Assembly: GCA_015486445.1 (NCBI GenBank)
Contig: WFRT01000246.1
Coordinates: forward strand, 1-5,333
Length of the DNA stretch: 5,333 bases
Reading direction: 5' to 3'
From: Pseudomonadota bacterium
Lineage (GTDB): Bacteria > Desulfobacterota > Anaeroferrophillalia > Anaeroferrophillales > Tharpellaceae
Each line of letters starts with the position of its first letter. Positions within the stretch are counted from its first letter, which is position 1. The translations under genes were made by a program, and so were the position numbers. Below the pieces are notes generated by a model, which was given only the letters and a program-made list of their open reading frames with translations, searched no databases and had not been told where the DNA came from. Below are positions 1 to 5,313 of this stretch, in pieces.

Positions 1-36
1 AAAAACAGAAATCTTAACGCTTAGCGAAGAAAAGCC
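1..36. repeat. Left copy of 36-bp perfect inverted repeat flanking the gene cluster
   Basis: Bases 1-36 are the exact reverse complement of bases 5183-5218, with no mismatch over 36 bp. Beyond position 36 the match decays to scattered GC-rich identity. Identity reaches the window edge, so this copy probably continues leftwards into the hairpin core seen at the right end; that part is not visible. The copy overlaps the last four codons and the TAA stop of the small gene ending at 21. The core includes the short dyad CGCTAAGCG. A 36-bp match by chance in 5 kb is not credible, so this is a true repeat. Whether it is a mobile-element end, a dispersed intergenic repeat or a recombination site cannot be decided here. 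Confidence 0.95.
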
Positions 37-410
37 GCACCCGACCCCGGATTTGGCTGAATAGTTACGACATCTATTCCAAACTGTCTGAGCCAGGCCT
101 GCAGCAGCCGGGCGTTGTCTTCGGTCTGCCGATGGCGGGCGTCGCGGCCGCCGGCATGGTCGTAGGGCCGGCACTCGTAGTAGTGCCAGCCCCGATAGCC
201 GCCGAACGGGGTGCCGTCGTCGGGCTCGTTCAGGGCCTTGACGCCGCGGGCGAGCTTGAGATCGACGGGGACGACGACGTGGTATTCGGAGCCGTCCGGG
301 GCGATGCCGATAAAACCCAGGTTGCCGCAGTCGTCGGCCAGCGTGGCCCTGAAGATGTCGCTTTTCTTCAGCCGCAGGACCAGGCCGCGGTCAGCGTCCG
401 AGCAGCTCAA
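21..410 (-). CDS. Small protein of unknown function, coupled to the Tm-1-like gene
   Basis: I do not recognise this family. With a TTG start at 408-410 the product is 129 residues. This start is chosen because GGAG lies at 418-421, 7 nt upstream, and it overlaps the preceding gene by 20 nt, as expected for translational coupling. No ATG or GTG is available in the frame near this point. An upstream TTG at 462-464 would give 147 residues but a 74-nt overlap. The protein looks soluble and cytoplasmic: no signal peptide or membrane segment. The first half looks like mixed beta structure (LGFIGIAPDGSEYHVVVPVD). A Gly/aromatic patch follows (GGYRGWHYYECRPYDHAGG), then a probable helix (NARLLQAWLRQFGI) and a short strand. 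Its last four codons and stop lie in the flanking repeat, so the C terminus may have been trimmed or replaced. Its position suggests it works with the Tm-1-like protein or the ligase; that is inference. Confidence 0.75.
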   Translation of the reverse strand: MSCSDADRGLVLRLKKSDIFRATLADDCGNLGFIGIAPDGSEYHVVVPVDLKLARGVKALNEPDDGTPFGGYRGWHYYECRPYDHAGGRDARHRQTEDNARLLQAWLRQFGIDVVTIQPNPGSGAAFLR

Positions 411-1623
411 GCAGGTTCTCCGCCACGATTCCGGCAAAGGCCGGGTCTTCAAGGTTGAGATCAAAAGTCCTGATCTCGACCCTGGGGTTAGTGATTTCCC
501 GCTGCAGCCGGTCGATAAAGCGCCGGTCGGTCTCGGGCTCGAAAATGGCGCTTTCCGGGCCGTCGATCGAACTCCATCCCCGGGTCGGCAGCAGCACCCG
601 GACCGGTCCCCGGGCCTGGTTCAGCTTGCGGGCGAACTCGCAGGCCACCTGTTCGATCTCTTCGCCGTTGAGACGCAGAAAGGTGCGCAGCTTGTCGAGA
701 TCAAATTTTTTGCGCTGGTGATAGTCGGGCTTGTAGCGCGATTTGCGCGGGCTCATCAGGTTGACGCCGCTCGGGGCGACGACCTGGGGAATGCCGATTT
801 TCCCCGCCGCCTCGAGGCGGTGGGGCCCGGCCGAGCGCATCCCCGCCATGATGTGTTCGCCGACCCCGCCCGGGGCCAGGTCGACGACGGCGTCGAACAT
901 CTTTTTGGCGATCATCTCCTCCATCGCCCGGTCGCAGACCCCGGCGGCGGAAAAGCCGATGACATCGCAGCCCGAGGCCTCAAGTTGTTTCCGGACCCGG
1001 CTGGCGCAGCCCTCGCAGATGCCAAACTGCGAAACCGCCACCGCCCGGCGGCCGGGGGTCCGGGCGCCGGCGGCATCGAGCCGGCCGACCTCGAGCATGC
1101 CGGCGGCCGCCGCCGCGGCCCGGTCGAGAACGTTTTTGAGCAGCGGCGAAAGGCCGGCGATCTCGATGACCGTATGAAAAAGCATGATATCGCCGGTACC
1201 GATGTAGCGGGTCGCCAGGCCCGGCAGGGCGGCGGTCGCCGAGACCATCAGCTTCGGCACCCCGAAGGGCAGGGCCCGCATGACGTCGGTCGCCATCAGC
1301 GAACCGGTGGAGCCGCCCAGGCCGACCACCCCGCCGATCTTTCCCGCCTCCAGCAGTTCCCCGGCCAGGGCCACGGCCCCGCGGATCATGGTGGCCGTGA
1401 TCCGGGACCGCTCACGCGACCGGTTGATTTCGTCGATCGAGCTGCCGCCGGCCCTGGCCACCGCCGCCGCGGTAACCTCGGCGTCGGCAAAGTCGTGGGC
1501 CGCCATCGAGATGTCCATGACCAGGGCCCGGCAGCCGGGGTGGCGGTCGATCGCCTTTTTGAGATAGAGGCTCTCGGAACGCTTGGTGTCCAGGGTGGCG
1601 ATCAGAAGGATATTTTTTTCCAT
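391..1623 (-). CDS. Tm-1-like ATP-binding domain protein (UPF0261 family)
   Basis: A 410-residue, full-length member of the UPF0261/Tm-1-like family, related to the N-terminal part of tomato Tm-1, which binds a viral replication protein. The bacterial role is not established. Visible: an N-terminal strand followed by LDTKRSE (residues 11-17), the Gly-rich nucleotide-binding segment GLGGSTGSLMATDVMRALPF (101-120), GVPKLMVSA (121-129), YIGTGDIML (140-148) and IAGLSPLLKNVL (155-166). The second domain starts near 193 and holds AGVCDRAMEEMI, DLAPGGVGE, SAGPHRLEAA, GIPQVV and LLPTRGWSSID (344-354). It is divergent: the segment I recall as HNP...TLMRTT in relatives reads FDLDKLRTFLRLNGEE (307-322), and a CxxC (203-206) is present. 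The ATG lies 4 nt after the ligase stop. There is no clear Shine-Dalgarno sequence (GAAG at best), so translation probably depends on ligase translation. The protein is soluble, and context suggests a role in processing an aryl or acyl compound. Confidence 0.9.
   Translation of the reverse strand: MEKNILLIATLDTKRSESLYLKKAIDRHPGCRALVMDISMAAHDFADAEVTAAAVARAGGSSIDEINRSRERSRITATMIRGAVALAGELLEAGKIGGVVGLGGSTGSLMATDVMRALPFGVPKLMVSATAALPGLATRYIGTGDIMLFHTVIEIAGLSPLLKNVLDRAAAAAAGMLEVGRLDAAGARTPGRRAVAVSQFGICEGCASRVRKQLEASGCDVIGFSAAGVCDRAMEEMIAKKMFDAVVDLAPGGVGEHIMAGMRSAGPHRLEAAGKIGIPQVVAPSGVNLMSPRKSRYKPDYHQRKKFDLDKLRTFLRLNGEEIEQVACEFARKLNQARGPVRVLLPTRGWSSIDGPESAIFEPETDRRFIDRLQREITNPRVEIRTFDLNLEDPAFAGIVAENLLELLGR
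418..421 (-). promoter_or_regulatory. Ribosome binding site that decides the TTG start at 410
   Basis: GGAG on the minus strand, inside the 3' end of the Tm-1-like gene, with 7 nt to the TTG at 408-410. It is the best Shine-Dalgarno match near the overlap and supports the short form of the small protein. Confidence 0.55.
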
Positions 1624-1627
1624 CGCT

Positions 1628-3280
1628 TCAGGACCCGGACTCTTCTTTGAGTTTGGCCGCGATCATCTCCTTCAAGGTGTTCTTGTTGACCTTGCCGGAG
1701 TCGCCGACGGTCGGAAAAGCGTCGATGATCTCGAGCCGTTCGGGCAGTTTGTAGCGGGCGATCTGCTTGCCCTTCAGAAATTCGACCATCTCATTGAAAT
1801 CGAGGCTGCCGCCGGCCTTGAGGACGACATAGGCGCAGGCCCGCTCGCCGAACTCGGGATCGGGCATGGCGACGACGGCGACGTTGGCGACCGCGGGATG
1901 CTCGTTGAGCAGGCCCTCGATCTCGGCCGGGTAGATGTTCTGGCCGCCGCGAATGATCATGTCCTTCTTGCGGCCCATAATCCAGAGGCAGCCGCGGTCG
2001 TACTTGACCAGGTCGCCGGTCGTGGTCCAGCCGTCCTCGCGGAAAACCGTAAGCGTGGTCTCCAGGTCGCGAAAGTAGCCGGCCGGGGCGTGGGGGCCGC
2101 GGAACCAGAGGGCCCCGGCTTCGCCGTCTAAAACCTCGTTGCCGTCATCGTCAAGCAGCTTGACGACGTTGCCGGGCAGGGGCCGGCCCACGGTCCGGCG
2201 CCGCAGGTCGACCGGATCGGTAACCTTGCAGCCCGAAACCGAACCCACGTCCTGAGTGCCGAGATCGCTGGTAATGGCCCCGCCGAGCCGGGTTTCGGCC
2301 TCCTCCGCCAACTGCGGCGAGAGATAGCCGCCCGCCGAGCGGATAAAGCGCAGGCTTGAAAGATCGTATTTTTCCACCTCTTTTTCCAGCATCCGCACCA
2401 GGTGGGTGGGCACCACGCCGATCGCTGTGCATCTTTCCCGGGCGATGGTTTCGAGCGCCGCCTGGGGATCGAAGTCCTCGAGCAGCACCACCCGGGCACC
2501 GACCAGCGGGGCGGCAAAATAGGTCAGGGTGCCGCCGGCGCCGCCGGCGTGCGGGGCGATGGCGAAGGTAACGTCGTCGCTGGTCAAATCCCAGAGAGCG
2601 ACGCGGGCCTTGGAGGTGCAGAGACGGGAGGCGATCGGCCACTCGACCAGCTTGGGAATCCCGGTGGTGCCGGTGGTCGAGGTCAGCAGGCAGACATCCT
2701 CGGTGGGATCGAAGCGGCGCTCCCGGTAGGCGTCCTCCGTCAAAACCGGCTCTTCGCTGGCGGCCCGGATCAGGGAGTAGACATTGTCGTCAAGCCCGGC
2801 CGGGAGTTCCTCATCCAGCAGATAAAAATGCCTGATGCAGCCATGTTTGGCGTTGAGGCCCTGGAACATTTTCAGGTAATTGAAATTGCGGTATTCGAAG
2901 GGACAGACCACGGCCTCGGCCCGGGTTCTCTCGAGCATGTAGTCGAGCTCTTTCTCGCGCAGGTAGGGATAGGCCACCAGGGCGACGAGGCCGGCCCTTT
3001 CGGCCGCAATCCGGGCCAGGAAGCCGAAAGCGGTGTTCGGTACCTGGATAATGATCCGGGCGTGTTTGGGCACCCCCCGGTTGATCAGGTGGGCGGCGAT
3101 GGCGTTGACCATCGGCAGGGCCGCACCCCAGGTAATCCGGTATTTTGAATCGACCAGGGCTTCCCGGTCGCCGAGGTTGAGGGCGTTTTTTTCCCAGAAA
3201 TCATAAAAGGTTTCCCGGGTCCAGAAGCCGTCGTCCAGAAATTCCCGGATCATTTCGTCAGTATACCTGATTACGCGCAT
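1628..3280 (-). CDS. Aryl/acyl acid AMP-forming CoA ligase (ANL superfamily)
   Basis: A 550-residue complete adenylate-forming enzyme. The family converts a carboxylic acid and ATP to an acyl-adenylate, then usually to a CoA thioester. The P-loop is at 199-211 (LTSTTGTTGIPKL), TTGD at 420-423, the hinge and C-terminal core at 437-455 (RKKDMIIRGGQNIYPAEIE), and the C-terminal catalytic Lys at 530 in GDSGKVNK. The N-terminal layout (WTRETFYDFWE near 20-30, VPNTAFGFLA near 80-89) and the ending (ARYKLPERLEIIDAFP) resemble the EntE/DhbE 2,3-dihydroxybenzoate-AMP ligase group, suggesting an aromatic or bulky acid. At 242-250 it reads APHAGGAGG where those enzymes have His-Asn, so the substrate is probably not dihydroxybenzoate. 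The A5 motif is LGTQD (340-344) instead of YGxTE. The ATG at 3278-3280 has GAGG at 3287-3290, 6 nt upstream. It is followed after 4 nt by the Tm-1-like gene. The ANL assignment is secure; the substrate is unknown. Confidence 0.95.
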   Translation of the reverse strand: MRVIRYTDEMIREFLDDGFWTRETFYDFWEKNALNLGDREALVDSKYRITWGAALPMVNAIAAHLINRGVPKHARIIIQVPNTAFGFLARIAAERAGLVALVAYPYLREKELDYMLERTRAEAVVCPFEYRNFNYLKMFQGLNAKHGCIRHFYLLDEELPAGLDDNVYSLIRAASEEPVLTEDAYRERRFDPTEDVCLLTSTTGTTGIPKLVEWPIASRLCTSKARVALWDLTSDDVTFAIAPHAGGAGGTLTYFAAPLVGARVVLLEDFDPQAALETIARERCTAIGVVPTHLVRMLEKEVEKYDLSSLRFIRSAGGYLSPQLAEEAETRLGGAITSDLGTQDVGSVSGCKVTDPVDLRRRTVGRPLPGNVVKLLDDDGNEVLDGEAGALWFRGPHAPAGYFRDLETTLTVFREDGWTTTGDLVKYDRGCLWIMGRKKDMIIRGGQNIYPAEIEGLLNEHPAVANVAVVAMPDPEFGERACAYVVLKAGGSLDFNEMVEFLKGKQIARYKLPERLEIIDAFPTVGDSGKVNKNTLKEMIAAKLKEESGS

Positions 3281-3312
3281 TTTTTTCCTCGCTGCCGTCT
3301 CGGTTAATTCTC

Positions 3313-3328
3313 AGCATATCACTGTGCT
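3313..3328. promoter_or_regulatory. Operator-like 16-bp dyad upstream of the ligase gene
   Basis: AGCATATCACTGTGCT is an imperfect palindrome of form AGCAYA-N4-TRTGCT with 5 of 6 positions paired per arm. It lies 33-48 bp upstream of the ligase ATG, where a repressor or activator of the last three genes could bind. No regulator gene is in the window, no good -35/-10 pair was identified, and a dyad this short can occur by chance. Confidence 0.25.
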
Positions 3329-3341
3329 ATGTTTTTTCGCC

Positions 3342-3433
3342 AAAAAAGCGGGATGAAAGCCGCTTTGCCGGGCGCAAGGCCACCCTTTAACGGCGGCATA
3401 CTGGGCGCAGTCAACCGTCATCCCGTTTTTTTT
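3342..3433 (-). terminator. Bidirectional terminator-like inverted repeat between the outer-membrane and ligase genes
   Basis: Arms CGGGATGA (3349-3356) and TCATCCCG (3418-3425) are perfect complements and are flanked by A6 (3342-3347) and T8 (3426-3433). On the minus strand the stem closes and is followed by C then T6; on the plus strand it is followed directly by T8, so it could stop transcription both ways. The 61-nt interior is GC-rich and can fold further (TGCCG 3366-3370 with CGGCA 3394-3398). It lies 59-67 nt after the outer-membrane gene's stop at its near edge. It could end that transcript or only attenuate read-through into the ligase. The long interior makes it untypical of a simple intrinsic terminator. 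Confidence 0.5.
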
Positions 3434-3445
3434 CAAAAATCTCAG

Positions 3446-3459
3446 GAGGTGGCCACCTC
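3446..3459. terminator. 14-bp perfect palindrome after the outer-membrane protein gene
   Basis: GAGGTGGCCACCTC is a perfect palindrome 32 nt past the stop of the outer-membrane gene. It can form a 5-bp stem with a GGCC loop, extendable by CAGG/CCTG with a bulge. On the minus strand it is followed by CTGAGATTTTTG, a weak T-run. It may be a short transcript-end hairpin or a protein-binding site. Confidence 0.3.
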
Positions 3460-3491
3460 ACCTGCAAGGCAGCCACCACCGGTCAATTCGA

Positions 3492-4484
3492 TCAGAAGGC
3501 GTAGACGAAATTGAACCAGACGTTCTGACCCTCGGTCTTGTTTTTGGCTTCAAACTCGAACTGGGTCCGCAGTTCGAAAAACATGTTCTTATAATTGTAC
3601 CAGATGCCGGGACCAACGGCGTAGACCCGGCTGCGGTTGCCCTCGTCATCTTTAAGCAGACCTTGTACCGGCGGCGGAACACTGCCGTCGATGTCGTAGT
3701 CATCATCGCTGGTCTGCCAGTAGCAGTAGCCGTTAACGCCGACGCGAAAGCTTTTGCTGAAAGCGTAGGAAGCCGAATAGTCGAAATGGAACTCGTCGCC
3801 CGGGGTCCGGTCGACGTTGAAACCGTAAACCGTGGGACAGTCATCCTGCTTGGTGTTGAAATCGTACATGAATTTCAGTGAGAACTCCAAAGCCGGGTCC
3901 GGAAAATAAGTTACCGCGAATACCGGCTCGAAGGTCCAGAAATTATGGCCGACGCCGGCCATGTTGCCTTTGTCGTCCCCGACCGGAATGTAGATGTCGG
4001 GCAATGAGAATACGGTGTGGAGTTTGCCCTGCAGCAAATGGTGGGCCAGGATAAAGGGGCTGTAGATAATGTAGGGCACGCCGCTGTCATCGTAGCTGTC
4101 CTTGTGCTTGGGACCGGCCGGAACCCCATTTTTGAAGTCGAGACTGACATCGAGAAGAGGTATAAAGAGATGCTGGCCGTAGTTCCCGCCCAGAATCTCC
4201 TTTTTGCTGATCCAGATGAAACGCATGACCTCGGCCCAGACCGTGACGTCGTCGAAGGCGTCAATATTGTCGCCATGGTCATCCTTCAGGTCACTGGCAT
4301 GGTAGTAGTAGGCGTAGTTCTTGAAATAGAACCCCGGCGGGGGTGCTGCCCCCACCATGAAGGCTTCCGCCCCGAGGGGATAACTCTGGCCGCCACCGGC
4401 CCAGGCGCTGGCAGCCAGCATCATCACCGCCGCCGTCAAGAGAACCGCGACACCCAGTTTTTTCATCCCTGAACTTGACTTCAT
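3492..4484 (-). CDS. Outer-membrane beta-barrel protein, phenol meta-degradation (MetA) type
   Basis: A 330-residue protein of the type annotated as transporter/phenol MetA-degradation outer-membrane protein. These often lie in aromatic or hydrocarbon catabolic clusters and are presumed to pass hydrophobic substrates across the outer membrane. The ATG at 4482-4484 is chosen because AGGAGG lies 6 nt upstream; an earlier in-frame start would put non-signal-like sequence in front. Residues 1-29 form a signal peptide: Lys-containing n-region, hydrophobic core LGVAVLLTAAVMMLAASA, and AWA with cleavage before Gly30. The mature part opens with YPLGAEAF and APPPGFYFKNYAYYY, as expected for the group. 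Alternating hydrophobic and aromatic strands follow, with acidic loops (DDDYDID), and it ends in VWFNFVYAF, a C-terminal Phe beta-signal for outer-membrane assembly. LPDIYIPVGDDKGN marks a conserved central segment. A ligand cannot be read from the sequence. Confidence 0.88.
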   Translation of the reverse strand: MKSSSGMKKLGVAVLLTAAVMMLAASAWAGGGQSYPLGAEAFMVGAAPPPGFYFKNYAYYYHASDLKDDHGDNIDAFDDVTVWAEVMRFIWISKKEILGGNYGQHLFIPLLDVSLDFKNGVPAGPKHKDSYDDSGVPYIIYSPFILAHHLLQGKLHTVFSLPDIYIPVGDDKGNMAGVGHNFWTFEPVFAVTYFPDPALEFSLKFMYDFNTKQDDCPTVYGFNVDRTPGDEFHFDYSASYAFSKSFRVGVNGYCYWQTSDDDYDIDGSVPPPVQGLLKDDEGNRSRVYAVGPGIWYNYKNMFFELRTQFEFEAKNKTEGQNVWFNFVYAF

Positions 4485-4490
4485 CTCCCA

Positions 4491-4497
4491 CCTCCTC
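4491..4497 (-). promoter_or_regulatory. Strong ribosome binding site fixing the start of the outer-membrane protein
   Basis: GAGGAGG on the minus strand with 6 nt to the ATG at 4482-4484. It rules in the start that gives a 29-residue signal peptide over the longer frame start at 4643 and the internal ATG at 4464-4466. It is the strongest Shine-Dalgarno match in the window, consistent with high expression of a porin-like protein. Confidence 0.8.
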
Positions 4498-4546
4498 AAT
4501 GGAACGGTTAAAATCAACAACCCGGGAAAGCTCATTTTCCTTGCCG

Positions 4547-4577
4547 TTTCCAACAGGTTATCATTTCCAACGGGTAA
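4547..4577. repeat. Imperfect 14-bp tandem repeat across the ubiX stop codon
   Basis: TTTCCAACAGGTTA (4547-4560) and TTTCCAACGGGTAA (4564-4577) match at 12 of 14 positions with a 17-bp period. The ubiX stop codon (4561-4563) lies between them and is followed by an in-frame TAA on the minus strand. This looks like a small local duplication at the gene end; no function is evident. Confidence 0.5.
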
Positions 4578-5127
4578 AAAGGTTATGTTCAATGCCGAAA
4601 TTATCCAGCACTTTGCCAACCGTCTGGTTGACGATATCGGCAATGGTTTTCGGTTTATGGTAGAACGACGGCATCGGCGGCAGGAGAATGGCGCCGTTGC
4701 GGGTCACCCGGGTCATCAGCTCGAGATGACCCAGGTGCAGCGGGGTTTCCCGGACCACGATGATCAGCCGGCGTCTCTCCTTGAGACAGACGTCCGCCGC
4801 CCGGACCAGGAGGTTGTCATTGTAGGAATTGGCAATCCCGGAAAGCGACTTGATCGAACAGGGGGCGATAATCATGCCCTCGGTCAGGAATGAACCGCTC
4901 GAAATCGCCGCTCCCAGGTTCTTTATCGGATGGAAAACATCGGCCAGGGCCAGGATTTCATCGGGCTCCCGCTCCTGTTCGTGGTGGATGATCTCCATGG
5001 CGATGTCGGAGATAACCAAGTGGGTCTCGATTTCGGGGTATTCCCGCAGAACCTCGAGCAGCCGCACCCCGTAAATGGTTCCGGAAGCCCCGGAGATCCC
5101 GATGATGATTTTTCTTTTTCCAGCCAT
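4561..5127 (-). CDS. ubiX: UbiX-family flavin prenyltransferase
   Basis: A 188-residue, full-length UbiX homologue. The family joins a dimethylallyl group to reduced FMN, making prenylated FMN, the cofactor of UbiD-type reversible decarboxylases. Visible: FMN-binding GISGASG (10-16), VISDIA (38-43), SSGSF (76-80), APCSIKSLSGIA (88-99), Lys116, the RETPLH loop (126-131; Arg126 and Glu127 match conserved active-site residues), LLPPMPSFYHKP with Tyr156, and a C-terminal VGKVLD where many members have Arg before VLD or ILD. The ATG at 5125-5127 gives the usual N terminus of basic residues followed by a strand, but no clear Shine-Dalgarno sequence precedes it. It is the first gene of the cluster and lies 76 bp before the outer-membrane gene. 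No ubiD is present, so its target may be a decarboxylase outside the window or cellular ubiquinone synthesis. The aromatic-type neighbours favour a catabolic role. Confidence 0.95.
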   Translation of the reverse strand: MAGKRKIIIGISGASGTIYGVRLLEVLREYPEIETHLVISDIAMEIIHHEQEREPDEILALADVFHPIKNLGAAISSGSFLTEGMIIAPCSIKSLSGIANSYNDNLLVRAADVCLKERRRLIIVVRETPLHLGHLELMTRVTRNGAILLPPMPSFYHKPKTIADIVNQTVGKVLDNFGIEHNLFTRWK

Positions 5128-5182
5128 ATTATGGAATATTTTTTTTATTGGTAACTATTCAGCCGACTACGGGCGCGGGCGT
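5128..5182 (-). promoter_or_regulatory. AT-rich leader upstream of ubiX, probable promoter area
   Basis: The 55 bp between the right repeat and the ubiX ATG contain the A-rich stretch CCAATAAAAAAAATATTCC followed by CATAAT directly before the ATG. This is the only AT-rich stretch upstream of the first gene and the natural place for the cluster promoter. CATAAT resembles a -10 box but would imply a nearly leaderless mRNA, and no convincing -35 is seen. The promoter could instead lie in or beyond the repeat. Confidence 0.3.
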
Positions 5183-5218
5183 GGCTTTTCTTCGCTAAGC
5201 GTTAAGATTTCTGTTTTT
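5183..5218. repeat. Right copy of 36-bp perfect inverted repeat
   Basis: An exact reverse complement of bases 1-36. It starts 56 bp upstream of the ubiX ATG. Its inner half (5204-5218) also forms the outer left arm of the large palindrome that follows, so the 36-bp match is probably the visible shared part of a longer repeated element. Confidence 0.95.
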
Positions 5219-5313
5219 CCAGCGCTCGCTTCGCCCGCATTGCAAAACTCGCTACGCTCAAACAGTTGCAATGCTTATGGGCTCTCGCTCGCTGGGAAAA
5301 ACAACGAAATCTT
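5204..5313. repeat. Large imperfect palindrome (hairpin-forming intergenic element)
   Basis: Nested complementary arms can be read from outside in: AAGATTTC (5204-5211) with GAAATCTT (5306-5313), GTTTTT (5213-5218) with AAAAAC (5297-5302), CCAGCG (5219-5224) with CGCTGG (5290-5295), GCCC (5233-5236) with GGGC (5279-5282), and GCATTGCAA (5237-5245) with TTGCAATGC (5266-5274). The loop is 20 nt (5246-5265). Weaker similarity between the flanks continues to the window end at 5333. The CGCTCGCTTCGCCC style is that of dispersed intergenic hairpin repeats of the REP or MITE kind. No coding sequence is seen from 5128 to 5333. It may be a non-autonomous mobile element, a terminator of a gene beyond the window, or an RNA structure. 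Confidence 0.75.

Noticed and set aside
211..1650. Long plus-strand open frame of about 479 codons
   Set aside because: It lies antisense to the clearly homologous Tm-1-like gene and the small gene. Its product is an Arg/Gly/Pro/Asp-rich string without recognisable motifs, as expected when GC-rich codons are read on the opposite strand.
2402..3148. Plus-strand open frame of 248 codons inside the ligase region
   Set aside because: It is antisense to the adenylate-forming ligase, which has all its family motifs in the minus frame. This frame has low-complexity Gly-rich sequence and no motif.
1628..3280. Siderophore (EntE-type) 2,3-dihydroxybenzoate activating enzyme
   Set aside because: The overall fold resembles EntE/DhbE, but the His-Asn substrate signature is replaced by APHAGG, and no isochorismate, carrier-protein or NRPS genes are nearby.
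3446..3480. CRISPR-like or tandem repeats in the GGTGG-rich intergenic stretch
   Set aside because: There is a single palindrome and some GGTGG-type low complexity, but no regularly spaced repeated units.
3329..3514. Plus-strand 61-codon frame in the intergenic gap
   Set aside because: It runs through the terminator-like inverted repeat and into the end of the outer-membrane gene, has no ribosome binding site, and its Arg-rich tail is not protein-like.
4485..4643. N-terminal extension of the outer-membrane protein from a start at 4643
   Set aside because: It would overlap ubiX by 83 nt and place 53 non-conserved residues before a good signal peptide. The start at 4484 has a near-perfect Shine-Dalgarno sequence.
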